In this document: positions 12,697 through 13,073 of the stretch, piece after piece
Layout: each line of letters opens with the position of its first letter
Position numbering within the stretch: position 1 is the stretch's first letter
Source of the DNA: Propionibacterium sp.
GTDB taxonomy: Bacteria > Actinomycetota > Actinomycetes > Propionibacteriales > Propionibacteriaceae
Length of the DNA: 13,073 nucleotides
Direction: 5' to 3'
Assembly: GCA_012837465.1 (NCBI GenBank)
Contig: DURG01000385.1
Coordinates: 1-13,073 of the forward strand
The notes under the pieces: model-generated
What the model saw: the letters and a program-made list of their open reading frames with translations, nothing else
The model's database searches: none
What the model was told of the DNA's origin: nothing
Made by a program: the position numbers and the translations under genes

Positions 12697-13073
12697 GTGA
12701 CTGTCCTTGGGTTCGATTGTTCCCGGCAATGCTACCCCCGCGCGGGGACGGCCGCCGCAGGGTGAAGGCAAGTGCCGCCAGCGTCACGACGACGGCGGCC
12801 CAGCCGGGCCAGGCGCCGAGGCGGACCGCGAGGTTGACGTTGTAGCGCAGTGGCACGTCGACGATGCGGCTGGCGGCCTCGAACTCGGCCGTCAGATCGT
12901 GCACCCGGCCCCGGGCATCCACGAGGCCGGTGAGCGAGTTGAGCGTCGAGACGACCACCTCGCGGCCCGTCTCCATGGCGCGCACCCGGTTGATCACCAG
13001 TTGCTGCGGCGGCTGGAAGGTGCCGCCGTAGGTGTTGGTGTTGGACTGCGAGACGATGACCTCTCCCCCGCCG
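12683..13073 (-). CDS. lnt: Apolipoprotein N-acyltransferase, C-terminal part (partial)
   Basis: C-terminal about 129 residues of Lnt, the membrane nitrilase-fold enzyme that adds a third acyl chain to the lipoprotein N-terminal Cys. The reading frame runs to the right edge without a start. Visible are the end of the nitrilase domain with VIVSQSNTNTYGGTFQPPQQL, then VRAMETGREVVVSTLNSLTGLVDARG (the 'QQL..RvRAvEtGR' and 'G.sa.vD..G' signature of Lnt), a beta-rich tail, and a final membrane helix at about WAAVVVTLAALAFTL. The catalytic Glu-Lys-Cys lie upstream and are not in the window. The stop is at 12683-12685, inside the first codons of ppm1, giving translational coupling. The substrate lipoprotein could include the sugar-binding lipoprotein of this same window. 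Confidence 0.93.
   Translation of the reverse strand, partial: GGGEVIVSQSNTNTYGGTFQPPQQLVINRVRAMETGREVVVSTLNSLTGLVDARGRVHDLTAEFEAASRIVDVPLRYNVNLAVRLGAWPGWAAVVVTLAALAFTLRRPSPRGGSIAGNNRTQGQSHDQH

Overview
The window is high-GC, gene-dense DNA with the look of an actinobacterial chromosome. It carries RbpA (an RNA polymerase-binding protein restricted to Actinobacteria), separate neighbouring Lnt and polyprenol-phosphate-mannose synthase genes, an HTH-MurA fusion, and several genes with no Shine-Dalgarno and a -10 hexamer six or seven bases before the ATG (leaderless transcription, common in Actinobacteria). A Propionibacteriaceae-like host is plausible, but that is an inference from gene content and style. 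No rRNA, tRNA, CRISPR array, insertion sequence or prophage is visible. No intergenic stretch exceeds about 120 bases.

Left to right. (1) 1-1747, minus strand: the start of a sugar ABC transporter operon, with a substrate-binding lipoprotein and the N-terminal part of a MalF/UgpA-type permease; the operon continues off the left edge. (2) 1866-4926, plus strand: three translationally coupled genes, an HSL-type alpha/beta hydrolase, an HxxxDG acyltransferase related to alcohol acetyltransferases, and a zinc-ribbon membrane protein resembling DUF6320. This hydrolase-acyltransferase-membrane cassette is the best candidate for an uncharacterised system here. (3) 4976-5622: a Phd/YefM-type antitoxin and PIN-domain (VapC-like) toxin. 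(4) 5707-6150: a free-standing PTS EIIA of the glucose family, ending at a strong hairpin shared with the convergent dihydrolipoamide dehydrogenase gene (6222-7622, minus). (5) 7715-9256: a MurA-like enolpyruvyl transferase with an N-terminal XRE helix-turn-helix, convergent with a PdxY-type pyridoxal kinase (9261-10112, minus). (6) 10218-10988: a cytosolic glycerophosphodiester phosphodiesterase, then rbpA (11040-11381) behind a promoter-like sequence resembling SigR/SigH-type ECF promoters. (7) 11378-13073, minus: an operon of lnt (partial), ppm1 (DPM synthase) and fxsA, with overlapping gene ends; it converges with rbpA so tightly that one CTAG supplies the stop codons of both strands.

Together the right half is mainly cell-envelope and core-metabolism housekeeping: lipoprotein acylation, mannosyl-donor synthesis, a peptidoglycan-precursor enzyme, transcription initiation, E3 of 2-oxoacid dehydrogenases and B6 salvage. 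The left half is more accessory: sugar uptake, the esterase/acyltransferase cassette and the toxin-antitoxin pair. No function could be tested by database search; family calls rest on motifs read in the sequence.
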